A program made the position numbers and the translations under genes. Of a stretch of DNA of 64,000 nucleotides, positions 1 to 8,171 are shown in pieces. The notes beneath the pieces are model-generated. The model was not told the DNA's origin and did not search any database. It worked only from the letters and a program-made list of their open reading frames with translations. Source of the DNA: Rhodoplanes tepidamans (lineage in GTDB: Bacteria > Pseudomonadota > Alphaproteobacteria > Rhizobiales > Xanthobacteraceae); contig NZ_JAUSUJ010000026.1 in the NCBI RefSeq assembly GCF_030813915.1, forward strand, positions 35,331-99,330, given 5' to 3'. Each line of letters starts with the position of its first letter. Position 1 is the stretch's first letter.

Positions 1-225
1 TGCGGACGGCCGTGTCCGCCCTGTGTCACGGGCCCGGCCGCGGGTCAACTCGATCCACGCCGGCGTACGTGTCCGTCAACTCCTGGGCCAGGACCGGTCT
101 CCGCCGGCACTGCTCGTCATCGGTCCGGGCGATCATCCCGATTTGTACGGGTCGCCTTGCGTGCCGGGTGCGGCCGCGCTTGAATGGTGCCCCGCCTCGC
201 GTCCTTCTCCGCACCGGACATTCGC

Positions 226-1107
226 ATGACCCTGAGCGTCGGTGTCGTCGGCCTCGGCCAGATGGGCCGGGGCGTCGCGGCCAATCTGGCCCGCGCCGGC
301 CTCCTGACGGCCGCCTTCGATCCGGCGCCGGGCGCGCGCGACCTTCCGGTCTGCCGCGACCTCCTGTTCGCCGCCGGCCGCGCGATGGCGGCGGCCTGCG
401 ACGTGATCGTCTTCGTGGTGCCGACCGTGACGGAGATCGCCGCGAGCCTGCGCGGTCCCGACGGCATTCTCTCGGTCGACCGCCCCGGCCAGGTGCTGGT
501 CGATCTCACCACCTCGGATCCGGCCGCGTCACGGGCGCTCGCCACGGAGGCGGCGGCGGCCGGCCGCGCCTATCTCGACTGCGGCATGACGGGCGGCGCC
601 GCCGGCGCCGACGCGGGCACGCTGACCCTGATGTGCGGCGGCGACGCGGCCGTGCTGGAGCGCGTCCGCCCGGTGCTGGCGGCGTTCGCCGGAAAGATCG
701 CGCTGGTCGGGCCGTCGGGCGCCGGCCACACGCTGAAGCTCCTCCACAACATGGTGGTGCACACCAATTTCCTGGTGCTGAGCGAGGCCTGCCGGCTCGC
801 CGAGACGTCCGGGCTCGAGCTCGCCGGCGTCATCGACGTGTTCAACGCCGGCAACGCCCGCAGCTTCGTCAGCGAGGTCCGGTTCCCGAGCCATGTCCTC
901 ACGGGCCGGTTCGACGGCCGCTCGACCGTCTCCAACCTCGCCAAGGATCTCGCCATGGCGGCCGATTTCGCCGACCGGCGCGGCGAGCCCGCGCCCTACA
1001 CGCACCTGACCGCCGACCTGCTGCGGCGCGCCATGGCGCTCGGCTGGGCCGGGGACGACTTCACCACCCTCTATCCCCGGCTCGCCGACCTGCTCGAGCC
1101 GGAGTGA
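226..1107 (+). CDS. NAD(P)-dependent 3-hydroxyisobutyrate dehydrogenase-family oxidoreductase
   Basis: A 293-residue cytoplasmic enzyme of the beta-hydroxyacid dehydrogenase family, which oxidises small 3-hydroxy acids or reduces the matching semialdehydes with NAD(P). The N-terminal Rossmann fold carries GLGQMG at residues 9-14. The substrate motif is at about 119-130 (DCGMTGGAAGA), and the catalytic lysine is K171 in GHTLKLLHN. The reading frame is open further upstream, but the Rossmann strand begins right after the ATG at 226, so I use that start. It converges on the TctC receptor gene with a 16-nt gap, and the neighbours suggest organic-acid catabolism. The substrate cannot be read from sequence; tartronate semialdehyde reductase and 2-hydroxymethylglutarate dehydrogenase are alternatives. 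Confidence 0.85.
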   Translation: MTLSVGVVGLGQMGRGVAANLARAGLLTAAFDPAPGARDLPVCRDLLFAAGRAMAAACDVIVFVVPTVTEIAASLRGPDGILSVDRPGQVLVDLTTSDPAASRALATEAAAAGRAYLDCGMTGGAAGADAGTLTLMCGGDAAVLERVRPVLAAFAGKIALVGPSGAGHTLKLLHNMVVHTNFLVLSEACRLAETSGLELAGVIDVFNAGNARSFVSEVRFPSHVLTGRFDGRSTVSNLAKDLAMAADFADRRGEPAPYTHLTADLLRRAMALGWAGDDFTTLYPRLADLLEPE

Positions 1108-1123
1108 CGCCGGCCCGCGTCCG

Positions 1124-2110
1124 CTACAGCGACACGTTGGCGTCCTTCACGGCCTCGCGCCACAGGACGAGGTCGGCCGCGATGGTCGCCTTGAACTCCT
1201 CGGGGGTGGAGCCGATCGGGTCGACGCCGAAGCCGTCGAGCTGCTCCAGCGTCTTCGTCTCCTTCAGGGCAAGGCGCACCTCGCGGGCGAGCAGGTCGAC
1301 GATCTCCTTCGGGGTGCCGGCCGGGGCGAGGAGGCCGTTCCAGGTGTCGGTCTTGAAGCCCGGATAGCCCTGCTCGGCGACGGTCGGCACGTTCGGCAGC
1401 TTGGCGGCGCGCGTCGCCCCCGACACGGCGAGCGGCCGCAGCGCCCTGCCGGCGTGCGGGAGCGCCTCCGAGAGGTTGCCGAAATACATCGGCACGTGGC
1501 CGGCGATCACGTCGGCGACGGCCGGCGCGCCGCCCCGGTAGGGCGTGTGCATCATCTCGAGGCCGGCCCGCCTGACGAACATCGCCATGGTGAGGTGGCT
1601 GATGCTGCCGTTGCCGCCCGAGGCGTAGACGAGCTTGCCGGGATTGGCCTTCACGTGGGCGACCAGCTCGGGCAGGGTCTTCGCCGGGAAGCCCGGATTG
1701 ACCACCAGGCAGAACGGATTGCTGGCGACGTTGCTGATCGGGGCGAAGTCGGCCAGCGGATCGTAGTTGGTCTTCTTGATCGCCGGGAACACCGCCATCT
1801 GGGCGACGGCCGCGACCATCAGGGTGTAGCCGTCCGGGGTCGAGCGCGCCGTCGATTCGGCCGCGATGGTGCCGCCGGCGCCGGTGCGGTTCTCGACGAT
1901 GAACTGCTGGCCGAGCTTCTCGCTCAGATGGGCGGCCAGCAGGCGGGCGATCCCGTCGGTGTTGCCGCCCGCCGCGAACGGCACCAGGATGCGGACCGGC
2001 CGGTCCGGCCAGCCGGCCGCGCGGGCCCCGCGGGGCAGGCCCGCCGCCCCGGCTCCGGCCGCCAGGGCGCCGGCCGCCAGCGACTTCAGCAGCGCACGTC
2101 GTGTCGTCAT
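1124..2110 (-). CDS. TctC/Bug-family periplasmic solute-binding protein (orphan)
   Basis: A 328-residue periplasmic receptor of the tripartite tricarboxylate transporter type, which binds carboxylates and related ligands. The N-terminus has a twin-arginine-like signal (TTRRALLKSLAAGALAAGAG) ending near residue 31. The mature part begins with the family motif WPDRPVRILVPFAAGGNTDG and has the VENRTGAGGTIAAE segment. A GGAGC Shine-Dalgarno lies just before the ATG. No tctA or tctB membrane gene is nearby, as is usual for Bug proteins, which are often orphans serving a distant permease or a sensor. It lies 115 nt downstream of the monooxygenase gene and may share its transcript. The ligand is unknown. 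Confidence 0.88.
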   Translation of the reverse strand: MTTRRALLKSLAAGALAAGAGAAGLPRGARAAGWPDRPVRILVPFAAGGNTDGIARLLAAHLSEKLGQQFIVENRTGAGGTIAAESTARSTPDGYTLMVAAVAQMAVFPAIKKTNYDPLADFAPISNVASNPFCLVVNPGFPAKTLPELVAHVKANPGKLVYASGGNGSISHLTMAMFVRRAGLEMMHTPYRGGAPAVADVIAGHVPMYFGNLSEALPHAGRALRPLAVSGATRAAKLPNVPTVAEQGYPGFKTDTWNGLLAPAGTPKEIVDLLAREVRLALKETKTLEQLDGFGVDPIGSTPEEFKATIAADLVLWREAVKDANVSL

Positions 2111-2225
2111 GTCTCGCTCCGCTCCGACTTGTGCTCTCGCGCGCGGCGGGACCCGGACCCGTCATCTGCGATCGTCGTGGTGAAAGCTCCTCCCGAGGGG
2201 GTTCGTCCCTGTGGCGCGACGGCGT

Positions 2226-3419
2226 TCAGTCGACGGCGGCTGCGGCCCGCAGCCCTTCGATCATCGCCGTTCGCATGAGAAAGCTGCGGGCCCTGGCCGG
2301 ATCCGCCGCGGTGTCGCGCAGCTCGCGCAGGCGCTCCTCGCGCACCGCCGGATCCTTCTCCTCCAGCACCCGCTTGTTCTGGATGGTCATCGCCTGCAGG
2401 AAAGCGTTGGCCACGTGCCGCCGCTGGCGGTCGTAGCGGTCGAGCAGCGCGCCGGGCGCGCCGTCGAGCACCCGGGCGAGGGTCTCGGCGAGGCTGACGG
2501 CGTCGTGGATGCCGAAGTTCATGCCCATGCCGCCGAGCGGGTTGTTGACATGCGCGGCGTCGCCGGCGAGCAGCACGCGGCCGCGCCGGTAGGTCGCCGC
2601 GACGCGCTGGTGCACGGTGTAGAGGTTGGTGTGGACGATCCCGATCGGCGCGTCGGTCTTCAGGAAGCCGCGCACCCGCGCCTCGGCGCCGGCGTGGTCG
2701 AGCAGCTCCTCGGCCTCCGCCTGCGGCGGCGTCGGAAAGACGACCCGCCACAGGCCGGGCGGCCCGCCGGCCGGCACCTTGAACATCGCGCACCACTCGC
2801 GCGGGTCCGACACGTAGCAGGAATAGGCGAAGCCCTGCCGCGCGAAGTCCCAGGTCGTGGTGACGACCAGAAAGCGCTCCTGATAGGTGAAGCCCGCGAA
2901 GTCGATGTCCTGCGACTTGCGCACCACGCTGCGGCCGCCGTCGGCGCCGATCACGAAGGTGCCGCGCACCGCGCCGCCGTCCTCCAGGATCACGTCGGCG
3001 CCGGCGGCGTCCTGCACCACGGTCTCGACCGGCGCGCCGTAGCGGATCTCGACGTTGCGGTAGGCGGCGAGACGGTCGGACAGAATCGCCACCAGCTTGT
3101 GCTGCTCGCACTGCAGCCGGTACGGGTAGGGAGTCTCGTCGGCCAGCAGGCCGAGGTCGAACTCGGCGACCAGTCCCTCCTCGCGGCCGCGGAACTGCCA
3201 CTGCGGGCACAGGATGCCGCGGGCGAGCAGCTCGGCCGTGACGCCCGTCTCGGCATACATCTCCAGGGTCGGCGGATGGAAGGTGGCGGCGCGCGGATCC
3301 TCGTAGATCTCGCTGCGCGCCTCCAGCACCGTCACCGGCACGCCGGCGCGCGCCAGGAACAGTGCCGCCGTCAGCCCGGTCGGCCCCGCTCCGACGACGA
3401 CGACGCGCTCCTGCATCAT
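2226..3419 (-). CDS. FAD-dependent monooxygenase (PheA/TfdB/UbiH type)
   Basis: A 397-residue class A flavoprotein monooxygenase, which hydroxylates aromatic or similar substrates with NAD(P)H and O2. The dinucleotide-binding motif GAGPTG is at residues 9-14. The DG motif is in VIGADGGRSVVRK, and the second FAD motif is LLAGDAAHVNNPLGGMGMN, where the usual hydroxylase GDAAH sequence is intact. Two ATG codons are adjacent (3419 and 3416); the GGGAG upstream is better spaced for the second. The segment PRAATFHPPTLEMYAETGV is typical of ring hydroxylases. The isomerase-like gene lies 43 nt upstream on the same strand, so the two are probably co-transcribed in a ring-cleavage or oxidative pathway. 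The substrate is unknown. Confidence 0.85.
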   Translation of the reverse strand: MMQERVVVVGAGPTGLTAALFLARAGVPVTVLEARSEIYEDPRAATFHPPTLEMYAETGVTAELLARGILCPQWQFRGREEGLVAEFDLGLLADETPYPYRLQCEQHKLVAILSDRLAAYRNVEIRYGAPVETVVQDAAGADVILEDGGAVRGTFVIGADGGRSVVRKSQDIDFAGFTYQERFLVVTTTWDFARQGFAYSCYVSDPREWCAMFKVPAGGPPGLWRVVFPTPPQAEAEELLDHAGAEARVRGFLKTDAPIGIVHTNLYTVHQRVAATYRRGRVLLAGDAAHVNNPLGGMGMNFGIHDAVSLAETLARVLDGAPGALLDRYDRQRRHVANAFLQAMTIQNKRVLEEKDPAVREERLRELRDTAADPARARSFLMRTAMIEGLRAAAAVD

Positions 3420-3462
3420 CGGCTCCCCGGCGGCGGACAGATTGGACGAGGTCGCGTCATCG

Positions 3463-4206
3463 TCAGAGCTCTTCCAGCACCCGGCCGAAGCCGAACAGGC
3501 GGTCGTCGATGCCGCAGCGGCGCAGCGCGTCCCAGTAGGTGACGACGTTCATGGCCAGCACCGGCTTGGCGAGCCAGCGTTCCGCCTCGGCCGCCACGGC
3601 GGCATTCGCAAGGTTCGTGCCGACCTGCAGGATGGCGTCGATGTCGTCGCCGTCGATCTCGCGCAGCAGCTTGCGCAGCGCCGGCGGCTGCACCTCGGCG
3701 ATGGCGAAGGGCGAGGCGCAGCGCAGGCCGACGAGGCGCACGACCTCGAAGCCCGCCTCCTTCAGGTAGCCGGCGACGATCTCGTCGCCCTTCGGCTGAT
3801 GCGGGGTGAGCACGGCGATGCGCTTCGCCCCGAACGCGTTCAGGGCCGCGGTGGCGGCCGTCGAGCCCATCGAGACGCCTACGCCGGCGCGCTTCGCCAG
3901 CTCGTCCTGCAGCGCGGCCGCGGCCGCGACGCCGCCCGTGAAGGCCTCGATGGCGACGCTCATGATCACGTGGTCGGGCGCGCAGGTCATCACCTGGTCG
4001 ATGGCCGGAAAGATGCCGTCGCGCATGCGCTGCATGTGGGCGAGGAATCCGGCCTCGCTCGCCTCGATCGGCTTGTTCTCCAGCGTCAGCCGGGCGACGT
4101 GATTGGTGACTCCGCGGGGCCGCAGCGCCTCGCATTCCGGACCGACCACCGTGTTGGTGGACGGGACGACGATGCCGATCTTCTTGCGATAGCCGAGGGC
4201 GTCCAC
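3463..4206 (-). CDS. Asp/Glu racemase-fold protein, maleate isomerase/AMDase-like, lacking both catalytic Cys
   Basis: A 247-residue protein of the aspartate/glutamate racemase superfamily, closest in pattern to maleate cis-trans isomerase and arylmalonate decarboxylase. I use a GTG start at 4206 because a perfect GGAGG lies 8 nt upstream and the fold begins at once with YRKKIGIVVPSTNTVVGPE. The frame is open further upstream, but through unrelated repeat sequence. At the places where family enzymes carry cysteines, the sequence reads PDHVIMSVAIEAF (V84) and DAILQVGTNLANA (G196), so both catalytic cysteines appear lost. It is downstream of the SDR gene across a repeat-filled gap and 43 nt from the monooxygenase gene. 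It may be a lyase, decarboxylase or binding protein rather than an isomerase. Confidence 0.72.
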   Translation of the reverse strand: MDALGYRKKIGIVVPSTNTVVGPECEALRPRGVTNHVARLTLENKPIEASEAGFLAHMQRMRDGIFPAIDQVMTCAPDHVIMSVAIEAFTGGVAAAAALQDELAKRAGVGVSMGSTAATAALNAFGAKRIAVLTPHQPKGDEIVAGYLKEAGFEVVRLVGLRCASPFAIAEVQPPALRKLLREIDGDDIDAILQVGTNLANAAVAAEAERWLAKPVLAMNVVTYWDALRRCGIDDRLFGFGRVLEEL

Positions 4207-4382
4207 GCGCCGTGCCTCCGTTGGTGGGCCGTCGTGATCACATGCTACGAACGTGCCGGGACGGGCGGGAATGACAATCTCGGTGACGCTGATTTCGCGC
4301 TTTGCGAAGGCTGCCTGCGAGAGTGCCGAAACTTTGTGCGCCGCGTGATGAGGGCTTGGTCTGTTCCGCAGCGCCACCTTCA

Positions 4383-4533
4383 CCTCTCCCCGGCGGGAGG
4401 GTTGCATACATCGTCATTCCGGGGCACGGGCGCAGCCCGCGATCCCGGAATCCATACGCCCGGGATCGGTGGCTCACGAAAGACAGTGGGGATGGATTCC
4501 GGGCCCGGCGCTTCGCGCCGCCCCGGGACGACG
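4383..4533. repeat. Compound intergenic palindrome (CCTCTCCCC element plus CATTCCGGGGC element)
   Basis: This fills much of the 370-base gap 4207-4576 between two minus-strand genes. The first part (4383-4400) is the short palindrome CCTCTCCCCGGCGGGAGG. The second (4412-4533) is a degenerate copy of the large dispersed element, with CGTCATTCCGGGGC at the left end, an inner CCCGGAATCCAT/ATGGATTCCGGG pair, and a decayed right end (GCCCCGGGACGACG). No gene is visible in the gap. The element may give the mRNA a stable fold between the SDR and isomerase genes. Confidence 0.7.
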
Positions 4534-4576
4534 AATGGGATTTCGCAGGGAGAACTCGACCTCGGGAGGGCGTCGA

Positions 4577-5344
4577 TCAGCCCCGGAACGCCTGCCCGCC
4601 GTCGACGTCGACGACGGTGCCGCTGAGATAGGCGGCGCGCGGCGAGGCGAGCATCACGGCGAGGTCGGCGATCTCGGCCGGCTCGGCGAGGCGGCCGAAG
4701 GGCAGCGGCCCGAGCGCCTCGGGCCAGCGGTCCGGGTCGCCGAAACGGTCCTCGGCCTTCCGGCGGGCGATCGTATCGATCCGGCTGGTCCGCGTCGGCG
4801 ACGGGTTGATGCCGAACACGCGCACGTTCCAGTCGACGCTCCTGGCGCCGACCGCGCGGGTGAGCGCGATCAGCGCGGCGTTGCCGGCGGAGCCGCAGAC
4901 ATACTCGAAGCGCGGCGCCTGGCCGGCCATGCCGATGATGTTGACGACGACGCCGTCGCGGCGCGCCTTCATGGCCTCGAGGTGGAGCTGCATCAGGTGG
5001 GCATAGCCGAACACCTTGAGCTGCCAGGACTCGATCCACTGCTGCAGCGCGAGCCCGAACAGGTCGCCGCCCGGGATGGCGCCGGCATTGTTGACCAGCA
5101 CGTCGACGTCGCGGTGCGCGGCGAACAGCCGCTCGCGCTCGGTGCCCTGTGCGAGATCGCCCGCGAAGGTCTCGACCGGGCCGAGCCCGGAGAGCTCGTT
5201 AGCCGTCGCGGCGAGCTGCGTCGCGTCTCGCCCGGTGATCACCACCCTGGCGCCTTCGCGCAGAAAGCTCTCGGCGACGGCCCGGCCGATGCCGCGCGAG
5301 GCGCCGGTGACGAGCACGGACTTGCCCTTCAGGGAGAGATCCAT
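4577..5344 (-). CDS. Short-chain dehydrogenase/reductase with atypical active site
   Basis: A 255-residue SDR protein. The cofactor motif TGASRGIG is at residues 13-20 and NNAG at 85-88, both classical for NAD(P)-binding SDRs. The active site is unusual. The strand that normally ends in the catalytic serine reads NIIGMAG, with G138 at the serine position. The YxxxK motif reads YVCGSAGNAAL, so Y148 is kept but the lysine is S152. A GAGGG lies upstream of the ATG. The deacetylase-fold gene ends 12 nt upstream, so the two form an operon. The family normally reduces or oxidises alcohols; without Ser and Lys the chemistry may differ or be lost. Confidence 0.82.
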   Translation of the reverse strand: MDLSLKGKSVLVTGASRGIGRAVAESFLREGARVVITGRDATQLAATANELSGLGPVETFAGDLAQGTERERLFAAHRDVDVLVNNAGAIPGGDLFGLALQQWIESWQLKVFGYAHLMQLHLEAMKARRDGVVVNIIGMAGQAPRFEYVCGSAGNAALIALTRAVGARSVDWNVRVFGINPSPTRTSRIDTIARRKAEDRFGDPDRWPEALGPLPFGRLAEPAEIADLAVMLASPRAAYLSGTVVDVDGGQAFRG

Positions 5345-5356
5345 GATGCGCGTCCC

Positions 5357-6235
5357 TCAGGCGTCCGCCGGTACGGCGGCGGAAAACCAGTCGGCGAGCC
5401 GGCTGCCGGTGACGAAGCCGACCTCGGGCGACGCCGCCAGGGTGTCGAGCATCTGCTCCAGCTCGTGGATGCGGTGCGGCACCGCGATCAGGTGCGGATG
5501 CAGCCCGATGGCGAACACGAGCGCGCTCGTGCGGCACTCGCGCTCGAAGCGGCGCAGGGTGAGCTCGGTGCGGCGCGCCATCTCGCCGGTGGCGTGGCGC
5601 TCGATCGCATAGATGATCGAGTCGTTGATCTCGAGATTGTACGGCATGGCGATCAGCGGGCCGCCCGCGGTGCTCATCCAGGACGGCCGGTCGTCGACCA
5701 CCCAGTCGCACACATAGTCGATGCCGGCGAGCTTAAGGATGTCGGGCGTGTCGACGGTCTCGCGCAGGCCGGGCGACAGCCAGCCGCGCGGCCGGGTGCC
5801 GGTGAAGGCGGCGAGCGCGCCGAGGCTCGCCCGCACCAGCGCCTCCTCGCCGCCCTCGACGTGATTGGTGGCGCGCTGGTGCATGCCGTGGCCGATGAAC
5901 TCCCAGCCGGCGTCGCGCATCGCCTCGGCGGCCGGCCGATAGGCGTCGATCACCCCGGCATTGATGCTGGTCGATGCCGGCAGGCCCCGCGCCGCGAAGG
6001 TCTCCAGGATGCGCGGCAGGCCGGCCCGCATGCCGTAGTCGGCCCAGGAGAAGTTCGGCACGTCCGGCACCGTGTCGCGGCCGTGCGGCGGCGTCACGAT
6101 GGTGCGCGGCATCGGCTGGTCGAACTGCCAGTTCTCCACGTTCACCACGAGGTGGACGAGGATGCGCTTGCCGTCGAGCGGCGGCAGCGGCGGCCGGGCG
6201 GAGGAGAGCCGGTAGGGAATGCGGGGGTTGGCCAT
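5357..6235 (-). CDS. Polysaccharide deacetylase-fold hydrolase (PuuE/allantoinase-like)
   Basis: A 292-residue NodB-homology protein. The ATG at 6235 is chosen because the conserved part starts close by (DGKRILVHLVVNVENW). Key segments are the TPPHGRD and DVPNFSWADYGMRAGLPRIL region, a start-of-barrel N-A-G (STSINAGVIDAYR), the metal-like motif FIGHGMHQR, and the later RGWLSPGLRET. This pattern is that of the PuuE/cyclic-amide hydrolase group rather than chitin deacetylases, so the substrate is more likely a small amide or cyclic imide than a polysaccharide. It is translated just before the SDR gene. There is no signal peptide, so it should be cytoplasmic. Confidence 0.8.
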   Translation of the reverse strand: MANPRIPYRLSSARPPLPPLDGKRILVHLVVNVENWQFDQPMPRTIVTPPHGRDTVPDVPNFSWADYGMRAGLPRILETFAARGLPASTSINAGVIDAYRPAAEAMRDAGWEFIGHGMHQRATNHVEGGEEALVRASLGALAAFTGTRPRGWLSPGLRETVDTPDILKLAGIDYVCDWVVDDRPSWMSTAGGPLIAMPYNLEINDSIIYAIERHATGEMARRTELTLRRFERECRTSALVFAIGLHPHLIAVPHRIHELEQMLDTLAASPEVGFVTGSRLADWFSAAVPADA

Positions 6236-6294
6236 CGATGCGGAGCTCTGCAGTGATGCTGGTTGGTGTCGGTGCCGTTTCATCTGACCTGTCT

Positions 6295-6402
6295 CCGTCA
6301 TCCTGAGGTGCGAGCGAAGCGAGCCTCGAAGGATGAACGGCCCAGGCGTCGGGGGCCGTCGCCCTTCGAGGCCCGGCTGCGCCGGGCACCTCAGGGTGAC
6401 GG
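6295..6402. repeat. Intergenic palindrome with TCATCCTGAGGTGC ends
   Basis: A 108-bp element between the ABC ATPase and deacetylase genes. Its outer arms CCGTCATCCTGAGGTGC and GCACCTCAGGGTGACGG form a near-perfect inverted repeat. Inside, GCCTCGAAGGATGAACGG and CCCTTCGAGGCCC are a second imperfect pair. It belongs to a different sequence family from the CATTCCGGGGC elements elsewhere in the window but has the same nested design and the same intergenic position. Confidence 0.7.
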
Positions 6403-6430
6403 AGTCAGTTCAGAATCAACAAAGCCTCCA

Positions 6431-7189
6431 CTAGTGATGCACCACGTTCATCTCCGCCAGAATGTCGGCCTTGTAGGCGACGAAGGCGGGGCTGGTCAGG
6501 CTGGCGATCGAGCGCGGGCGGGGCAGTGTGATCGGGATGGTGCGCACGATGCGGCCGGGCCGCGCCGACATCACGCAGATCCGGTCGGACAGCAGGATCG
6601 CCTCGTCGATGTCGTGGGTGACGAACAGCACCGTGGTGCCGAGCGTCTCCCACACGTCGAGCAGCAGCTGCTGCATCGACAGGCGGGTCTGCGCGTCGAG
6701 CGCGCCGAACGGCTCGTCCATCAGCAGCGCACGCGGGTTCATCACCAGGGCGCGGGCGATGCCGACGCGCTGGCGCATGCCGCCGGAGAGCTGCACGGGC
6801 AGCGCCTCGGCGAAGGCGTCGAGCCCGACCAGCCGCAGCAGCTCGCGCGCCCGCGGCTCGTACTCGGACTTCGGCACGCCCTGCACCTTCGGCCCGAAGA
6901 TCACGTTGTTCCACACGTCGAGCCAGGGGAACAGCGCGGCCTCCTGGAACACCACGCCGCGGTCGGGCCCGGGCCGGGTCACCGGCCTGCCGTCGAACAG
7001 CAGCGCGCCGTCCGAGAGCCGGTCGAATCCGGCGAGCAGGTTGAGCAGCGTCGACTTGCCGCAGCCGGACGGACCGAGCAGCGCGACGAAGTCGCCCTCG
7101 CCGATCTGGAGGCTCACGTCGTCGAGCGCCCGCACGCTGCGCACGCCCGGGAAGGTCTTGCTGACGTTCTGGAACAGGACGGTGCCCAT
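6431..7189 (-). CDS. ABC transporter ATP-binding protein, nitrate/sulfonate/taurine type
   Basis: A 252-residue cytoplasmic ATPase of the SsuB/TauB group. Walker A is LLGPSGCGKST, the signature is LSGGMRQRVGIARAL, and Walker B is ALLMDEPFGALD, all intact. A Q-loop (VVFQEAALFPW) and the switch histidine (VTHDIDEA) are present. It is the last gene of a permease-ATPase pair with an 18-nt gap, downstream of the matching binding protein. The three genes make one importer; the nearby catabolic genes suggest an organic sulfonate, amide or related nitrogenous compound, but the substrate is not shown. Confidence 0.9.
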   Translation of the reverse strand: MGTVLFQNVSKTFPGVRSVRALDDVSLQIGEGDFVALLGPSGCGKSTLLNLLAGFDRLSDGALLFDGRPVTRPGPDRGVVFQEAALFPWLDVWNNVIFGPKVQGVPKSEYEPRARELLRLVGLDAFAEALPVQLSGGMRQRVGIARALVMNPRALLMDEPFGALDAQTRLSMQQLLLDVWETLGTTVLFVTHDIDEAILLSDRICVMSARPGRIVRTIPITLPRPRSIASLTSPAFVAYKADILAEMNVVHH

Positions 7190-7207
7190 GCGCGATCGGT
7201 CTCCCCC

Positions 7208-8137
7208 TCACGCGTGATGCGACTGCAGGCGCCGCCAGGCGAGCGCCCAGTGCTCGATCGCGAGGACCAGCCGGTCGCTGAGAAAGCCGAGCAGGCCGAT
7301 GGTGATCATGTCGGCGATGACCACGTCCATGCGGCCGACATAGTAGGCGTCCCACAGCACGTAGCCGAGGCCGGACTTCACCGCGACCATCTCGGCGACG
7401 ATCACGGCCGTCCAGCCGATGCCGAGCCCGATGCGCAGGCCGGTGAACACCGACGGCAGTGCGGCCGGCAGCACGACGCGGCGCAGGATGGTGAACGGCC
7501 CGGCGCCCATCATCAGGGCGGCGCGGATCAGCATGCGGTCGACGTCGCGGGCGCCCTGGCTGGTGTTGACCACGATCGGATAGAAGGCGCCGAGCGCGAT
7601 CAGGAAGATGGCGCCGCCCGGCCCGATGCCGAACACGGCGATCGAGAAGGGCAGCCACGCGGTGATCGGGATCGGCCGGAGAATCTGCACGGTGGGATCG
7701 AGGGCGCCGGCGGCGATCCGGTTCCAGCCGATGGCGATGCCGGCCGGCACGCCGATCAGGATGGCGCAGCCGAAGCCCTTCGCCACCCGCTCGGCCGAGT
7801 ACAGCACGTTGGCGAGCCAGGTGCCGGAATAGGGATTGAGCCCGAGCCCCTGGGCGCCGAACGCCCAGGTCCACCACGCCGCCCACACCCGGTCGGGCGT
7901 CGGCAGCACGCCGCCGAACAGCGAGCCGCCGCGGCCGGCGAGCTGCCAGGCGGCGAGCACGATCACGGGCAGCGCGAGGCCGAGCAGCACGCGGCCGGCG
8001 AGCCGCGTCGGGCGGCGCAGCGTCGCGCCGCGCGGCCGCCCGGAGGCGGCACCGGCGGTGCCGCTCGGGGCGTCGTACGCTGGCGCCGCGGGGGCGCGCG
8101 TGTCCGTGGGGGCGGCCGGCTCCATGGTGACCGACAT
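7208..8137 (-). CDS. ABC transporter permease, nitrate/sulfonate/taurine type
   Basis: An inner-membrane permease of about 309 residues (SsuC/TauC group). After a polar Pro/Ala-rich N-terminus of some 55 residues there are about six membrane segments. The EAA loop with the conserved glycine is at FGIGPGGAIFLIALGAFYPIVVNTSQGARD, counted here in two parts around the membrane segment FLIALGAFYPI. The start is uncertain: ATG at 8137 is used, ATG at 8125 is possible, and a TTG at 8164 extends the frame. It lies between its ATPase (18 nt) and its binding protein (34 nt). Confidence 0.87.
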   Translation of the reverse strand: MSVTMEPAAPTDTRAPAAPAYDAPSGTAGAASGRPRGATLRRPTRLAGRVLLGLALPVIVLAAWQLAGRGGSLFGGVLPTPDRVWAAWWTWAFGAQGLGLNPYSGTWLANVLYSAERVAKGFGCAILIGVPAGIAIGWNRIAAGALDPTVQILRPIPITAWLPFSIAVFGIGPGGAIFLIALGAFYPIVVNTSQGARDVDRMLIRAALMMGAGPFTILRRVVLPAALPSVFTGLRIGLGIGWTAVIVAEMVAVKSGLGYVLWDAYYVGRMDVVIADMITIGLLGFLSDRLVLAIEHWALAWRRLQSHHA

Positions 8138-8171
8138 GAGCGCGCGTCCCGCTCCCGCCGTCAAGCCGCGC

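Noticed and set aside
1..225. Possible 5' gene in the first 225 bases
   Set aside because: Several short frames overlap, but none has a ribosome site or family feature.
2226..4206. Nicotinate degradation (NicC-NicE-like) reading of the monooxygenase and isomerase pair
   Set aside because: The isomerase-like protein lacks both cysteines that maleate isomerase needs, and no other nic gene is present.
4207..4407. N-terminal extension of the isomerase-fold gene
   Set aside because: It runs through a dispersed repeat; the GTG at 4206 has a perfect GGAGG and starts exactly at the fold.
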